Shown here piece after piece: positions 31,497-41,900 of a stretch of 64,000 nt of DNA. Made by a program: the position numbers and the translations under genes. This DNA is from Herbidospora sakaeratensis. GTDB lineage: Bacteria > Actinomycetota > Actinomycetes > Streptosporangiales > Streptosporangiaceae. The notes beneath the pieces were generated by a model. The model was not told the DNA's origin and did not search any database. It worked only from the letters and a program-made list of their open reading frames with translations. The first letter of the stretch is position 1. Every line of letters starts with the position of its first letter. Where the stretch lies: the NCBI RefSeq assembly GCF_001570525.1, contig NZ_BBXC01000007.1:165085-229084 (forward strand), in the 5' to 3' direction.

Positions 31497-33736
31497 GTGA
31501 ACATCGGCACGGCACCAGCTGACACGCAGGCGGGGGTGGGTGAGGCTGCGCGCCCGGTGCCGGGCCGGTTGCCGGCCGAGGTGACCGATCCGTTCGAGCA
31601 TCAGCTGGAGATCCACCGCGCCATCGACACTGGCTCCGGCGCTGCGGGCTTCGCCGCGCCGGCGGATCTGGCGGCGCTTCCGGTGTATGTGCCACGTGCG
31701 CATGACCAGGCGCTGGCGCAGGTGTTCTTCCAGGCCGCTGATGGAGGTAGCCGGATCGCGGTGCTGGTGGGCGGTCCTCCACCGGTAAGACCCGTGCCTG
31801 CTGGGAAGCACTGCACCTGTTACGCGACCGACCGCGGCCGTGGCGGTTGTGGCAGCCCATCGACCCCACCCGGCCAGATGCGGCGCTGGCCGATCTGGCG
31901 CGAATCGGGCCGTACACGGTGGTGTGGCTGAACGAGGCCCAGGAGGCCCGCGCGTCGCGGCCGGATTGCGGGAGCTGCTACGCGACCCCGCCCGGGCGCC
32001 GGTTCTGGTGCTGGCGACCCTGTGGCCCGCCCACTGGAACACCCTGACCACACGCACCACTCCCAATGTCCACGCTCAGGCACGGGTCCTGCTGGACGGG
32101 CACGCCATCCCCGTCCCCGGCGCCTTCACCGGCGCCGACCTGGCCGCCCTGACAGAGCTGGCCGCCGGCGACCCTCGCCTGGAGGAGGCGGCCGAGCGGG
32201 CCGGTGATGGGCAGGTCACCCAGTATCTGGCGGGGGTGCCGGTGCTGATGGACCGCTACCGGCAAGCCTCGACCGTACCCGCCACCCAGGCCCTCATCCA
32301 CGCTGCGATGGACGCCCGACGGCTGGGCTGCGGCCCTCCCCCTGGCGCTGCTGGCCACGGCCGCCCCGGCTACCTCACCGGCGTCGAATGGGAGCAGGCC
32401 GGTCAGGACTGGCTGAAGCAGGCTCCCCCGCAACCAGCGCGGCGCCCGCACCACCGCTGGGGGCCCGCAGGTCGGCGCCGGGCCGGCCTACTACCTCGAC
32501 CAGCACGGCCGTCACCACCGCGCCGACCAGGTCCCGCCCATTGACTTCTGGACCGCTGCCGCCGCCCACGCACACACCGGCGACTTCAACGTGCTTGGGA
32601 ACGCCGCGTGGGACCGGGGCTTGTACCGCGATGCCGTCCAACTCCTGAAGACGGCCTCGTCCCATGGCAACCACGAGGCCGCCCTCAGCCTCCTCCACAA
32701 ACTGCACCGCCCGTTGGACAGCCGCACACGCCGACTTCGACAATCCGATGGGCGTGGCTGCTCTGCTGCGCTCCCTGCAGTGGGTGGGTGCTGACGACCA
32801 GGTCATCGCGCTGGCCGAACGGGCCGCCGCGCATGTTGACCTCGGCTCCCCATACGACATGGCGCACCTACTCAGCAGCCTGCACAGTGTGAGGGCCACC
32901 GCCGAGGCTGACATCCTGCTGGCCCGCCATCCCGTGGCCGACGCAGACGCCACCCGCCCGGGAGCCGTGGCCGCACTGCTACGAGTCCTCCGTAGTACAG
33001 GGGCCGATGACTATGTGACGGCTCTGGCCGAACGGGCCACCCTGCATACCGACCTCCACCCGACGGAGAGCTTGGTCGATCTCATCGACACGCTGCAGGA
33101 GGTGGGGCCCACGACCCGATCGTCATCCTGCTGGCCCGCCACCCCGGAGCAACCGCTGACGTCACCCACGCCGACGACCAGGTCACCGTGCTGGCAGAAC
33201 GGGTCGTCGCGGGCGTTGACCTCTGCTTCCCTGCCCGCGTGGCAAGGCTGCTGGACCACTTGCAGGAGTTGGGGTTTCGCAACCAGGCCACCGTCCTGGC
33301 CCAACGAGTCGCCCCCAACGTTGACGTCACCCACCCGTTCGGCCTGGCCGAGCTGCTGGACAGCCTGCACAGCCTCGGGGCCGATGACCAAGTGGCCGTG
33401 CTGGCCGAACGGGCCGCCGCGCATACCGACATCACCCGGGTCACTGGCGTGGACAGGCTGCTGGCCAGCATGCGAAAGGCCGGGGCCGCTGATCAAGGCA
33501 CCGCTCTGGGCGAACGGTATGCCGCGTTCCTGGAGGTCTTGATCACCTCGGACTCCGCGGCCAGGTTCGTACAGGAGATGGAGCGGAGGATGGCGACCGC
33601 CGGCCAGGTTGATGAGTTGCCGGCCCTGGGCCTATTCGATCACTTCCTCAAGCATGATGACCACGGGGATCGGTTCCGGTTCGGCCGAGAACCCGACGGG
33701 AGCCCCGCCGACCCTTGGTCATGGGACGAGCTGTAG
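31497..33736 (+). pseudogene. P-loop ATPase with 35-residue helical repeats, multiply frameshifted
   Basis: One continuous homologue can be followed through at least six frame changes. It starts VNIGTAPADTQAG and FEHQLEIHRAI (31497), has Walker A GSSTGKTRACWEAL near 31765, then RLWQPIDPTRPDAALADL and VVWLNEAQ (a likely Walker B). Next come LRELLRDPARAPVLVLATLW and a helical region (GYLTGVEWEQAGQDWL). From about 32715 to 33530 it has seven or so repeats of 35 residues, of type LLxxLxxxGADDQVxxLAERAAAHxDL. The stop is at 33736. The family is a STAND/NACHT-like ATPase with an alpha-hairpin solenoid, of unknown role. As it stands it cannot make the full protein. Confidence 0.75.
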
Positions 33737-33914
33737 TCCGCTTACGCAGACGCCCCGACTGATCGGGCACGTCCGGTGACGGTCTCTCTAGCGCTGCGAG
33801 TTTTGTCCCCCGGTCCACCGAGCGTCCCCTGCGGCATCCAGGAGACGTCCCGCTGACCCGACAACACCGCCCTGGACACCCGGGGCGCCCGCACGAGCTG
33901 AAACAGGATGGCGG

Positions 33915-34150
33915 TCACGGGACGTCTCGCTGAGCAGGGTCGGTATGGGCCTGCCGACAGGCGGGCAACACGTTGCCGCGTACTGCCCTTGGCGTGGGGT
34001 GCTCGGCTCCTAGGACGCGTTCGCAGTCGGCCAGGGTCTGTTCACACAGCGGGATGGCCCGGCCCAGATCTCCCGCCGCCCGGTGGGCGCCGGCGAGGTT
34101 GTTGCAGGAGGACAGAGAGTCGGGGACCGACTCGCCCGCACCCAGAGCAA
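33915..34150 (-). pseudogene. TPR-protein fragment
   Basis: On the minus strand an open stretch reads SCNNLAGAHRAAGDLGRAIP, LCEQTLADCERVLGAEHP, ending at TGA 33915-33917. This is one 42-residue tetratricopeptide repeat of the kinesin-light-chain type (NNLAxAYxxAGDLGRAIPLYEQTLADRERVLGxxHP) found in tandem in actinobacterial NB-ARC-TPR regulators. Only one repeat and a half survives. The remaining part of 33740-34440 shows no gene. Confidence 0.65.
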
Positions 34151-34441
34151 GGCCGGACGGTCAGCCGATACCTGACCGCAGGGACTCCGACGGCCTTCAT
34201 CTGCGCATCTCGGACCGAGCTGCCCGTCGCGAACGGATCATCGTTGCGGAGGAGGGCGTCCGAGGTGACAATGCGTGGAGGTGCCGGGTGGTCATCCCGG
34301 CGAAGTGTTGGAGGCGCTGCTTGTGAACACCACATTGCGGTGCGCCTCGTTGTGCGCGCCAGACGCTGACCACTTCGCTACGCCCACCGGCTGACCTGCT
34401 TCGTTCGCGGTGGGCGCTTCCCCTCATGGGAGACCACCGTA

Positions 34442-35743
34442 GTGCCCGAAGATTTCGGGACGGTTGATCGCCGTCCTTTGACAACGGTTCTTGCCGCCAA
34501 CCTTCTTTCGATCACCGGGAATTGCCTCACATACATGGGCGTGCCGTGGTTCGTGCTGCAGAGCACGGGCAGCGCCGCCAAGGCCGGGATCGTCGCGTTC
34601 TGCACACTGCTGCCCGCGGTACTCGCCGCACTCGTCACCGGTCCGGTCATCGACCGGATCGGGCGACGGCGAGTGAGTGTCGCCTCGGATCTCGCCTGCG
34701 GAATCGCAGTCGCGGCGATCCCGCTGCTGCACTTCGCCGGCGTCCTGCATTTCTGGATGCTGTGCGTGCTCATGGCGATAACCGGGCTGTTCCGTGCACC
34801 GGGTGAAACTGCGCGCGGCGTGCTGTTGCCCACGCTCGCCGAACGCGCCGGAATACCGCTGACCAGGGCTGCCGGGTTGTACGACGGTGCGGCACGCTGT
34901 GCGGCGCTGACTGGAGCGGCTCTCGGAGGTGTGCTGATCGCCGTACTCGGAGCCGAGAACGTCCTGTGGGTGGATGCCGCGACCTTTGCCGTGTCCGCGC
35001 CGCTGTTCGCGTTCGGAGTGCGCGACCTGCCTGAGGCACAAGCCCAGCGGCGGGTCGAGCCGACATCGTTGCACGCCTACCGTCGTGAACTCGCGGAAGG
35101 CTATCGCTTCCTGGCAGCCACTCCGTTGCTGCTGAGCCTGTGCCTGATGACGCTGGTCACCAGGGGCCTCGACCAAGGATGGAGCGCCGTGCTCCTCCCC
35201 GTTGATGCCCGTGTGGAGCTTGATGGTTCCATCGATCTCGGTCTGTTGAACGCGGCGTTCGGGGTGTGCGCACTCGCGGGGGCGCTGGTCTTCGGGGCGG
35301 TGGGCAGCCACTTTCGGCGGTGGCCAGTGTTCACGATCGCCTTTCTCATCGGGGGCCTGCCGCGCTTCGTGGTCGCCGCCTTCACCGACACCTTCGCGCC
35401 ACTGGCCGTGATCATGGCGGTTGAGGGTCTCGCCTTCGGTGTACTCAACCCCATCATGGCCACAGTGACGTACGAGAAGGTGCCGGAGGAACTGCGCAGC
35501 CGCGTGTTGAGCGCGACGACGGCCTCGGTCCAGCTGGTCACTCCGATGGGCGGACTGGCTGCGGGCTTCCTCGTGGATTCGGCCGGCCTGCCGTGCGCGC
35601 TGCTGATGGCCGGCGGTGTGTATCTGCTCGCCACGCTGTGCCCGTTGATCTTCCCGGTCTGGAGGCAGATGGACGGTACTGACTCTCCCCACGACAGGGC
35701 GGAGGGCTCGCCGCCGCGTGCCTCGGGATCGAAGCAGGTGTAG
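34442..35743 (+). CDS. MFS transporter, drug-efflux type
   Basis: 433 residues with about 12 membrane segments. VIDRIGRRRVSVASDL between segments 2 and 3 is the MFS loop motif, and GLFRAPGETARGVLLPTLAE is typical of the MefA-like efflux branch. It probably exports a small toxic compound by proton antiport. GTG 34442 has GGGAGA about 9 bases upstream. It is a single-gene unit placed at the right edge of the decayed region, and no regulator is adjacent. Confidence 0.88.
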   Translation: MPEDFGTVDRRPLTTVLAANLLSITGNCLTYMGVPWFVLQSTGSAAKAGIVAFCTLLPAVLAALVTGPVIDRIGRRRVSVASDLACGIAVAAIPLLHFAGVLHFWMLCVLMAITGLFRAPGETARGVLLPTLAERAGIPLTRAAGLYDGAARCAALTGAALGGVLIAVLGAENVLWVDAATFAVSAPLFAFGVRDLPEAQAQRRVEPTSLHAYRRELAEGYRFLAATPLLLSLCLMTLVTRGLDQGWSAVLLPVDARVELDGSIDLGLLNAAFGVCALAGALVFGAVGSHFRRWPVFTIAFLIGGLPRFVVAAFTDTFAPLAVIMAVEGLAFGVLNPIMATVTYEKVPEELRSRVLSATTASVQLVTPMGGLAAGFLVDSAGLPCALLMAGGVYLLATLCPLIFPVWRQMDGTDSPHDRAEGSPPRASGSKQV

Positions 35744-35960
35744 AGGCGCGGGCCGCTTGTGCCTGGGCCGTCTTCCACCTGCGGGCCACCGCCCGGAGTT
35801 GCCCGGCCGCCGCGACGATTGACAAGACGGGCGGCATCGTGGTCATGATGCCGCCCTTACCGGTGAGTCCGGCTGCCCCCCGCATCACCAGCCAGGGCAA
35901 GCCGGATCGCGGCTCGTCGTCGGTGTCCAGGCGGGTGCCGACATCGCGCCGGCTTCCGCG

Positions 35961-36818
35961 TCAGGCCTGCGGGAAGTCGGTGCTGTGGGCCAGCTCGCGC
36001 CCGGCTTCGATGTCCGCCTGGAGCGCCTGCACCTTGCCGGTGGCGTAGGAGTAGGCGTCGGACCCCAGAAGCCGGCGGAGCGGGCCGTCCCCCGTCGCCA
36101 CCAGCGAGATGATCGCGGCGGCGCCCTTCACCGGGTCGCCGAGCTGGTTGCCCTGGAGGTTCAGGTGGTCGTCGGTCATCTGGCGGATGGCCTCGTAACC
36201 CTGCGTCGTCGAAGTCGGCAGGGCCAGTGAGTCGGTGGTCAGGAAGCTGGTACGGAAGTAGCCGGGCTCCACGAGGGTGACCTTGACGCCGAACTCCGCG
36301 ACCTCGCCCGCGAGCGCCTCGCTCAGGCCCTCCAGGGCGAACTTGCCCGCGCAGTACAGACCCCATCCCGGAACCGAGACCAGGCCCAGTACGGACGAGA
36401 CGTTCACGACGTGGCCGCCCTTCTGCGTCCGGAAGATCGGCAGCACGGCCCGCAGGACGTTCCAGACGCCGAAGACCTGGACGTCGAACATCCGCCTGGC
36501 CTCGGCGTCGGCCGTATCCTCGACCGAGGCCAGGAAGCCGTAGCCGGCGTTGTTGACCACGACGTCCAGGCCCGAGAAGCGCTCGGTGGTGCGGCGGACC
36601 GCGTCAGCGACGGCGGCCTCGTCCGCGAGATCGACCTCCAGGGCCAGCAGCCGCGTGGTGTCCACGCCGGCCAGGGCCTGGGTGAGGCGCTCGGTGGAGC
36701 GGGTCGTCGCGGTGACGTTGTGACCGGCTTGGAGCAGTTGGCGTACGAGCTCCAGACCCAGGCCACGGGACGTGCCGGTGACGAACCAGGTCGCAGGGGT
36801 GCCGGTGAGTGTGATCAT
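35961..36818 (-). CDS. SDR-family oxidoreductase
   Basis: 285 residues, classical short-chain dehydrogenase. The nucleotide motif is WFVTGTSRGLGLEL, followed by NNAGYGF, the catalytic Ser in VVNVSSVLG and the YxxxK motif in YCAGKFALEG. Arg after TGTS and the basic ATTRST suggest NADPH use. It reduces a carbonyl or oxidises an alcohol; the substrate is unknown. ATG 36818 precedes the Rossmann fold directly. It is divergent from an XRE/MmyB-type regulator (37041), a common actinobacterial pairing, so the regulator probably controls it. Confidence 0.9.
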   Translation of the reverse strand: MITLTGTPATWFVTGTSRGLGLELVRQLLQAGHNVTATTRSTERLTQALAGVDTTRLLALEVDLADEAAVADAVRRTTERFSGLDVVVNNAGYGFLASVEDTADAEARRMFDVQVFGVWNVLRAVLPIFRTQKGGHVVNVSSVLGLVSVPGWGLYCAGKFALEGLSEALAGEVAEFGVKVTLVEPGYFRTSFLTTDSLALPTSTTQGYEAIRQMTDDHLNLQGNQLGDPVKGAAAIISLVATGDGPLRRLLGSDAYSYATGKVQALQADIEAGRELAHSTDFPQA

Positions 36819-37040
36819 GTGGAGTCCGTCCTTCATTCGGTGCCGAAGCCGACCGGCCCTGCCACGCCAGGTGATGGAGGCCGAAGACGCAGGTCATCCC
36901 GCAGATCTCAGGCCCAGATGGTGGCTGGGACGTGATTCCAGTCTTCGGCACGGCAGTGCCCCGGCCGCCGCCATATCCGGCCCTCTGGATCCTGGGACGC
37001 CGCGTCCTAGGAAGGGCGCGGTTCTTGGCAGGATGAGACC

Positions 37041-37931
37041 ATGGCGGCCGACAACAGGGAACTCGCGGATTTCCTCCGGCGCGCCCGGAGCAAAGTCGAC
37101 CCGTCCCGCGCGGGCCTGCCGGCCGATGACCGCATCCGCCGGGTCCCGGGCCTGCGCCGCGAGGAGGTCGCGCTGCTGGCGGGCGTGTCGACCGACTACT
37201 ACACCCGGCTGGAGCAGGGGCGGCGCATCACCCCGTCCGCCGGGGTCCTGGACGCGATCGCCCGCGCGCTCGGCCTCGACGCGGCCGGGCGCGAACATCT
37301 CGGCCACCTGATCGGACCGGCCTCCGGAACCCGCCGCCGCGTCCCGAGCGTGCAAAGGGTGCGCCCCGGACTGCACCAGTTCCTCGACGCCCTTGAGGGC
37401 ACCCCCGCCCTCATCCTCGGCCGCAGGACCGACGTCCTGGCCACCAACCGCATGGCCAGAGCCCTGATCAGCGACTTCGACGCGCTCCGGCCCCGCGAGC
37501 GCAACTACGCCCGGTGGATGTTCCTCACGGACCAAGCGCGCGACCTGTTCCTCGACTGGGACGTGCAGGCAGGCGCGGCCGTGGAAAGCCTGCGTCTCGA
37601 CGTCGGCCACGACCCCGGTGATCAGCTCGCCCGGGATCTGGTGGCCGAGTTGTCCGAGCGCAGTCCCGAGTTCCGGCGATGGTGGGAGGAGCACGGCGTC
37701 TACCAGCGCACCTTCGGCTCCAAACACCTGCGCCACCCCGTCGTCGGAGAGCTCACAGTCGATTACGAGACGCTCACGATGCCCGGCGACCCTGACCAGA
37801 CCCTCTTCGTCTACACCACCGAGGCCGGAACCGCCTCACGCCAGGCCATACAGCTCCTGGCCAGCTGGGTCCTGTCCGGCGGTCGCGCCGAGGACGTATC
37901 AGGGCGAGCCGCGGGAAACGGCACACCATGA
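37041..37931 (+). CDS. XRE-family regulator with MmyB-like ligand domain
   Basis: 296 residues. The N-terminal HTH (about 8-80) has LRREEVALLAGVSTDYYTRLEQGR, the hallmark of this family; the rest (about 105-275) is the MmyB-like PAS-type domain (ILGRRTDVLATNRMARAL, HPVVGELTVDYETL), thought to bind a fatty acid or similar ligand. It is divergent from the SDR gene, with 222 bases between. ATG 37041 starts just before the HTH. It most likely represses or activates the SDR gene. Confidence 0.9.
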   Translation: MAADNRELADFLRRARSKVDPSRAGLPADDRIRRVPGLRREEVALLAGVSTDYYTRLEQGRRITPSAGVLDAIARALGLDAAGREHLGHLIGPASGTRRRVPSVQRVRPGLHQFLDALEGTPALILGRRTDVLATNRMARALISDFDALRPRERNYARWMFLTDQARDLFLDWDVQAGAAVESLRLDVGHDPGDQLARDLVAELSERSPEFRRWWEEHGVYQRTFGSKHLRHPVVGELTVDYETLTMPGDPDQTLFVYTTEAGTASRQAIQLLASWVLSGGRAEDVSGRAAGNGTP

Positions 37932-38120
37932 ACACGCCGCGAACATGCCGCGGCTCACGAGCAGCTGAGCCGGCGCCGACTTCGCTTAGCGCCGGTTTCC
38001 TGGATCACGTACGCAGCCGATCAATCAGTGAAGACGACCGGCTGATCCGCGTCGGCGGCGATGTGCCTTCGGGAGCCAGTGGGCCAGGCGGACGATCGGT
38101 CCGCTTCTTGAAGATCTCGG

Positions 38121-41100
38121 TCAGCGTTTCCGGCAGACCGGCTCGTACGGCAGGCCGGGCACATACTGGGCCCATTCGGCCGGGGTCACCTCGCGGTCGA
38201 GCATCGCGCAGACGGAGGTGAAGGCGTCCGGGGACAGGGCGACGTCCCACACGCGGATCAGGTAGTCCTCGCTGCCGACGGCCAGGCGGCGTCCGTCCGG
38301 GCTGAAGGCCAGCGACCAGATCATTTCGCCGCCGACGAGGGGGACGCCGAGCAACCGGCCGATCCTGGCGTCCCACACGCGCACGGTCGCGTCCATCCCG
38401 CCGCTGACCAGGGTCGTGCCGTTGGGATTGAAGGCCACCGCCTCCACCGAGTCGGTGTGTCCGATCAGCGGGGTGCCGGTCTGCCGGCCCGTACGCGCGT
38501 CCCACAGCCGCACGGTTCCGTCGCGTCCGCCGCTGGCGATGCGGGTGCCGTCGGGGGCGAAGTCCACCGACATCACCCAGCCGGTGTGCCCCGCCGACGG
38601 CCCGCCGATCCGGTCGCCGGTCCGGACGTTCCACACGTTGACCAGCGAGTCGTATCCGCCGCTCACCAGGCGGGTGCCGTCCCGGCTGTAGGCCAGCGAC
38701 GACACCTCCGACGCGTGCGCGGCGATCAGGGCGCCTGTCTGCCGGCGGGTCCGCAGATCCCAGAAGCGGATCGTGCCGTCGTCTCCGCCGCTCGCCAGCT
38801 GGGTGTCGTCCGGGCTCATCGCCAGGGAGACGACCCGCGTGGGCGTTCGGATCGGGCCGCCGATCCGTTGGCCGGTGCGCGGATCCCACACCCAGATCCT
38901 GCCGCCGAGCTCGGCGCCGGCCAGGAGGCTGCCCCGGCGGCCGAAGGCAACGGAGATCACGTGGTTGAACGGCTCCGACTCCAAAGACTCGGTGTGTTCG
39001 AGCAGCGGCGCGCCGATTCGGCCGCGTGTGCGGACGTCCCACAGGCGGACCGCGTCGTCTGGGCCGTCATCGCTGCTGGCCAGGCGCGAGCCGTCCGGGC
39101 TGAAGGCCACCGACTCCACCCGGTGGGGGTGCCCAGTGAACGGTTCGCCGTCCATCCGGCCGACGCGGACGTCCCACAGCCGCACGGTCGAGTCCCGGCC
39201 GACACTGGCCAGGCGCCCGTCATCGCCGCTGAACGCCATGTCGAACGCGCCGCCCGTGTGGCCGATGAGCGGGGCGCCCAGGCGTCTGCCGCGCCGCACG
39301 TCCCACAGCCGGATCGTCCCGTCGTCGCCGGTGCTGGCCAGCCGCGCGCCGTCGTGCGCGAACACCACCTTGCGCACCATCTGGGAGTGCCCCGACATTT
39401 CGTCGATCTTCTGGCCTGTCCGCACGTCCCACAGGCGCACGATCGCGTCGGTGTCCCCGGTGGCCAATCGGGCGCCGTCCGGGCTGAACGCCACCGACAG
39501 CACGGTGGTCTCCTCGCCCAGGTCGAGGACTCGGGCGGCGCGTCCGGTCCGCGCGTCCCACAGGTGGAGGTCGCCGTTCTGCCCGCCGCTGGCCAAGAGG
39601 GTGCCGTCGTGGTTGAAGGCCACCGACCAGACGTTCTCCAGGCCGCCGATGAACGGACGGCCGATCTGCTCGCGGGTGCGCACGTCCCACAACCGGATGG
39701 TCCCGTCGAAGCCGCCGCCGGCCACGCGCGTGCCGTCGGGGCTGAAGGTCACCGACGGAATCGACGAGTGCTCCTCGCCGGTGAAGAGCGGGGCGCCGAG
39801 CTGTCCGCCGGAGCGGGCGTCCCACAGCCGCACCGTACCGTCTTCGCTCGTGCTCACCAGGGTGCGGCCGTCCGGGCTGTACGCCACTGCGCCGACAGCC
39901 TTGGTGGGCCCGGTCATCAGGGCGCCGATCCGCTTTCCCGTGCGGGCGTCCCACCGGATGACGCCGTCCTCGCCGCCGGTGGCCAGCTGGGCGCCGTCCG
40001 GGCTGTAGGCCACCGCGTACGACCCGCCGGTGTGGCCGGTCAGGACCGCGCGGCCCGGGTTGGCCAGGACGTTCAGCAGGCTCGCGCGCGCCTCGTCCGT
40101 CGGGCTGATCCGCCAGGACGTCGCGGCCAGCAGCGCGGACAGGGGCGGATCGTTGGTGATCAGCGCGCTCTGCACCGACAGCTGCCGGGACAGCGCGGTG
40201 TCGCGTTGCGCGTCGATCGCGTTGCGGGCGGCGGCGGCCAGGACGGCGGCGGCCGACGCGGCCACCAGTAACGTGACCAGCAGGCTCACCAGAGCCCGCC
40301 GCGTCCACCTGGCCCGGCGATCCGATCGGAGCCCGGCGGCGAGGAAGCCCGCGGCGGTCGCGGAGATCGGCTGGCCCGCGTCGCGCAGGTTCGCCAGCCG
40401 CGCCAGCCGCTCACCCCGGTACAGGTAGGCCGCGCCGTGCTGCCGCTGGTCCCACAGCCGGGCGTCGACTTCCAGCTGCTGCACCGCCAGCAGCCCGGTC
40501 CTGTCCTCCTCGATCCACCCGTGCAGCCGCGGCCAGCTCCGGATGAGCGCCTCATGAGTGAACTGGACGGAGTCGGCGTCGACGGTCACCAGCCGGGCCC
40601 GGACGAAATGGTCGAGTACCCGCCCGGCGCCGGTCGCCTCCTCCAGCGGCAGTTTGCGCGCGGTGTCGGGGCCGTCGCCGCCCAGGCGGACCAGCCGGGT
40701 CAGCAGGTCCCTGGCGGCCCGCTGTTCGTCGGCGTCGAGCGCGTCGAAGGCGGCGTCGGCGGTTTGGGCGAGGGAGCGCATGATGCCGCCGGTCCGCCGG
40801 TAGCCGGCCAGGGTCAGGGTCGCGCCCTGCCGGTGGTTCCACGTCTCGCGGAGGGCGTGCGACAGCAGGGGCAGCACGCCGGCCGGTTCGGCGTCGGCCC
40901 TGCCGCCGCTCAGGTCCTCCATCAGCAGGTCGACCAGGCCTTCCTGGAAGGTCAGGCCGGTCGTCCTGGCGGGGCCTTCGATGGCTTCGCGTAATCCGTC
41001 CCGGTTCATCGGCGTGACCACCAGGGGGCGGCGCAAGGCGGGGACGAGGGCGGGGTGGCGGGTGCAGTGGCCGAAGAAGTCCGCGCGCACCACCACGATC

Positions 41101-41873
41101 ACCGGGCGGCCGTCCGCCTCCAGTGTGGTCAGCAGGTCGACGAACTGGACCCGTTTCGCCTCGTCGGGGCAGGCGGTGAACAGCTCCTCGAACTGGTCGA
41201 CGATGATCGGCGCGGTCGGGCCCTCCTGCGCCAGCCGCCGCAACAGGGCGGCGACCGGTTCCGGGCCGGGCCGGGTCAGCACGGGTTCGATGCCGTGCAG
41301 CCGGGACAACGAGGCGATCAGCCCGGCCCTGACCAGCGACGACTTGCCAGCCCCCGACGGACCGGTCACCACCAGCAGCCCCCCTTCGCCGGTCCGGGCG
41401 AGGAGTTCGGCGGTCATGGCGTCCCGTCCGAAGAACAGGTCGGCGTCGGCCGCGCCGTACGCCTCCAGCCCGCGATACGGGCACGGGCCGGAGGACTGCG
41501 GCCGCCCGGTGGTGCGCAGCGCCGCCCGCGCGTACTCGAACTCCTCGCTCTGGCGGCGCAGCCGTTCGTAGGCGTCGTCCCACGCCTCGCGCGTGTCCAG
41601 CCCTTCCGGCAGGGTGAGCTTGGCCTCGGCGGCCACGCGCAGGCAGGCGTCGACGAACGCCTCGAAGTTGGGCCGCTCGGGACGGCTCGGCTTGCGCTGG
41701 CTGGTCATCCCGTCGATCGTGCTGCGCGCCAGCCGCACCGGCGCGGCGCCCGGACGCCGCGACGGCGTCCGGGCGCTGGCCACCGTCAGTTCGCGCACCG
41801 ACAATCCGGCGGCGAGCCGCAGCCGCCGCAAGCGGGCCGCGAACTCGACCCGCGGATCAATCGGCTCGCTCAC
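38121..41873 (-). CDS. HTH-STAND ATPase-WD40 protein, 14 blades
   Basis: 1250 residues. An XRE-like HTH (about 8-60, LRRLRLAAGLSVRELTVAS) precedes an nSTAND ATPase (about 130-460) with Walker A VTGPSGAGKSSLVR and Walker B IIVDQFEELF. A single membrane segment lies near 525-550 (ALVSLLVTLLVAASAAAVLA). Fourteen WD40 repeats follow (about 605-1215), each ending in forms of TVRLWDARTG, enough for two seven-bladed propellers. The tail (CAMLDREVTPAEWAQYVPG) is typical of the family. STAND proteins are signal-triggered oligomerising switches; the propellers are the likely sensor. The ligand is unknown. ATG 41873 is followed at once by the HTH. Confidence 0.9.
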   Translation of the reverse strand: MSEPIDPRVEFAARLRRLRLAAGLSVRELTVASARTPSRRPGAAPVRLARSTIDGMTSQRKPSRPERPNFEAFVDACLRVAAEAKLTLPEGLDTREAWDDAYERLRRQSEEFEYARAALRTTGRPQSSGPCPYRGLEAYGAADADLFFGRDAMTAELLARTGEGGLLVVTGPSGAGKSSLVRAGLIASLSRLHGIEPVLTRPGPEPVAALLRRLAQEGPTAPIIVDQFEELFTACPDEAKRVQFVDLLTTLEADGRPVIVVVRADFFGHCTRHPALVPALRRPLVVTPMNRDGLREAIEGPARTTGLTFQEGLVDLLMEDLSGGRADAEPAGVLPLLSHALRETWNHRQGATLTLAGYRRTGGIMRSLAQTADAAFDALDADEQRAARDLLTRLVRLGGDGPDTARKLPLEEATGAGRVLDHFVRARLVTVDADSVQFTHEALIRSWPRLHGWIEEDRTGLLAVQQLEVDARLWDQRQHGAAYLYRGERLARLANLRDAGQPISATAAGFLAAGLRSDRRARWTRRALVSLLVTLLVAASAAAVLAAAARNAIDAQRDTALSRQLSVQSALITNDPPLSALLAATSWRISPTDEARASLLNVLANPGRAVLTGHTGGSYAVAYSPDGAQLATGGEDGVIRWDARTGKRIGALMTGPTKAVGAVAYSPDGRTLVSTSEDGTVRLWDARSGGQLGAPLFTGEEHSSIPSVTFSPDGTRVAGGGFDGTIRLWDVRTREQIGRPFIGGLENVWSVAFNHDGTLLASGGQNGDLHLWDARTGRAARVLDLGEETTVLSVAFSPDGARLATGDTDAIVRLWDVRTGQKIDEMSGHSQMVRKVVFAHDGARLASTGDDGTIRLWDVRRGRRLGAPLIGHTGGAFDMAFSGDDGRLASVGRDSTVRLWDVRVGRMDGEPFTGHPHRVESVAFSPDGSRLASSDDGPDDAVRLWDVRTRGRIGAPLLEHTESLESEPFNHVISVAFGRRGSLLAGAELGGRIWVWDPRTGQRIGGPIRTPTRVVSLAMSPDDTQLASGGDDGTIRFWDLRTRRQTGALIAAHASEVSSLAYSRDGTRLVSGGYDSLVNVWNVRTGDRIGGPSAGHTGWVMSVDFAPDGTRIASGGRDGTVRLWDARTGRQTGTPLIGHTDSVEAVAFNPNGTTLVSGGMDATVRVWDARIGRLLGVPLVGGEMIWSLAFSPDGRRLAVGSEDYLIRVWDVALSPDAFTSVCAMLDREVTPAEWAQYVPGLPYEPVCRKR

Positions 41874-41900
41874 GAATACGTTCCTCTCAGGGGATACGGC

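Noticed and set aside
32715-33530. 105-base periodic sequence as satellite or CRISPR
   Set aside because: The repeats are diverged and encode a 35-residue helical motif; they are protein repeats.
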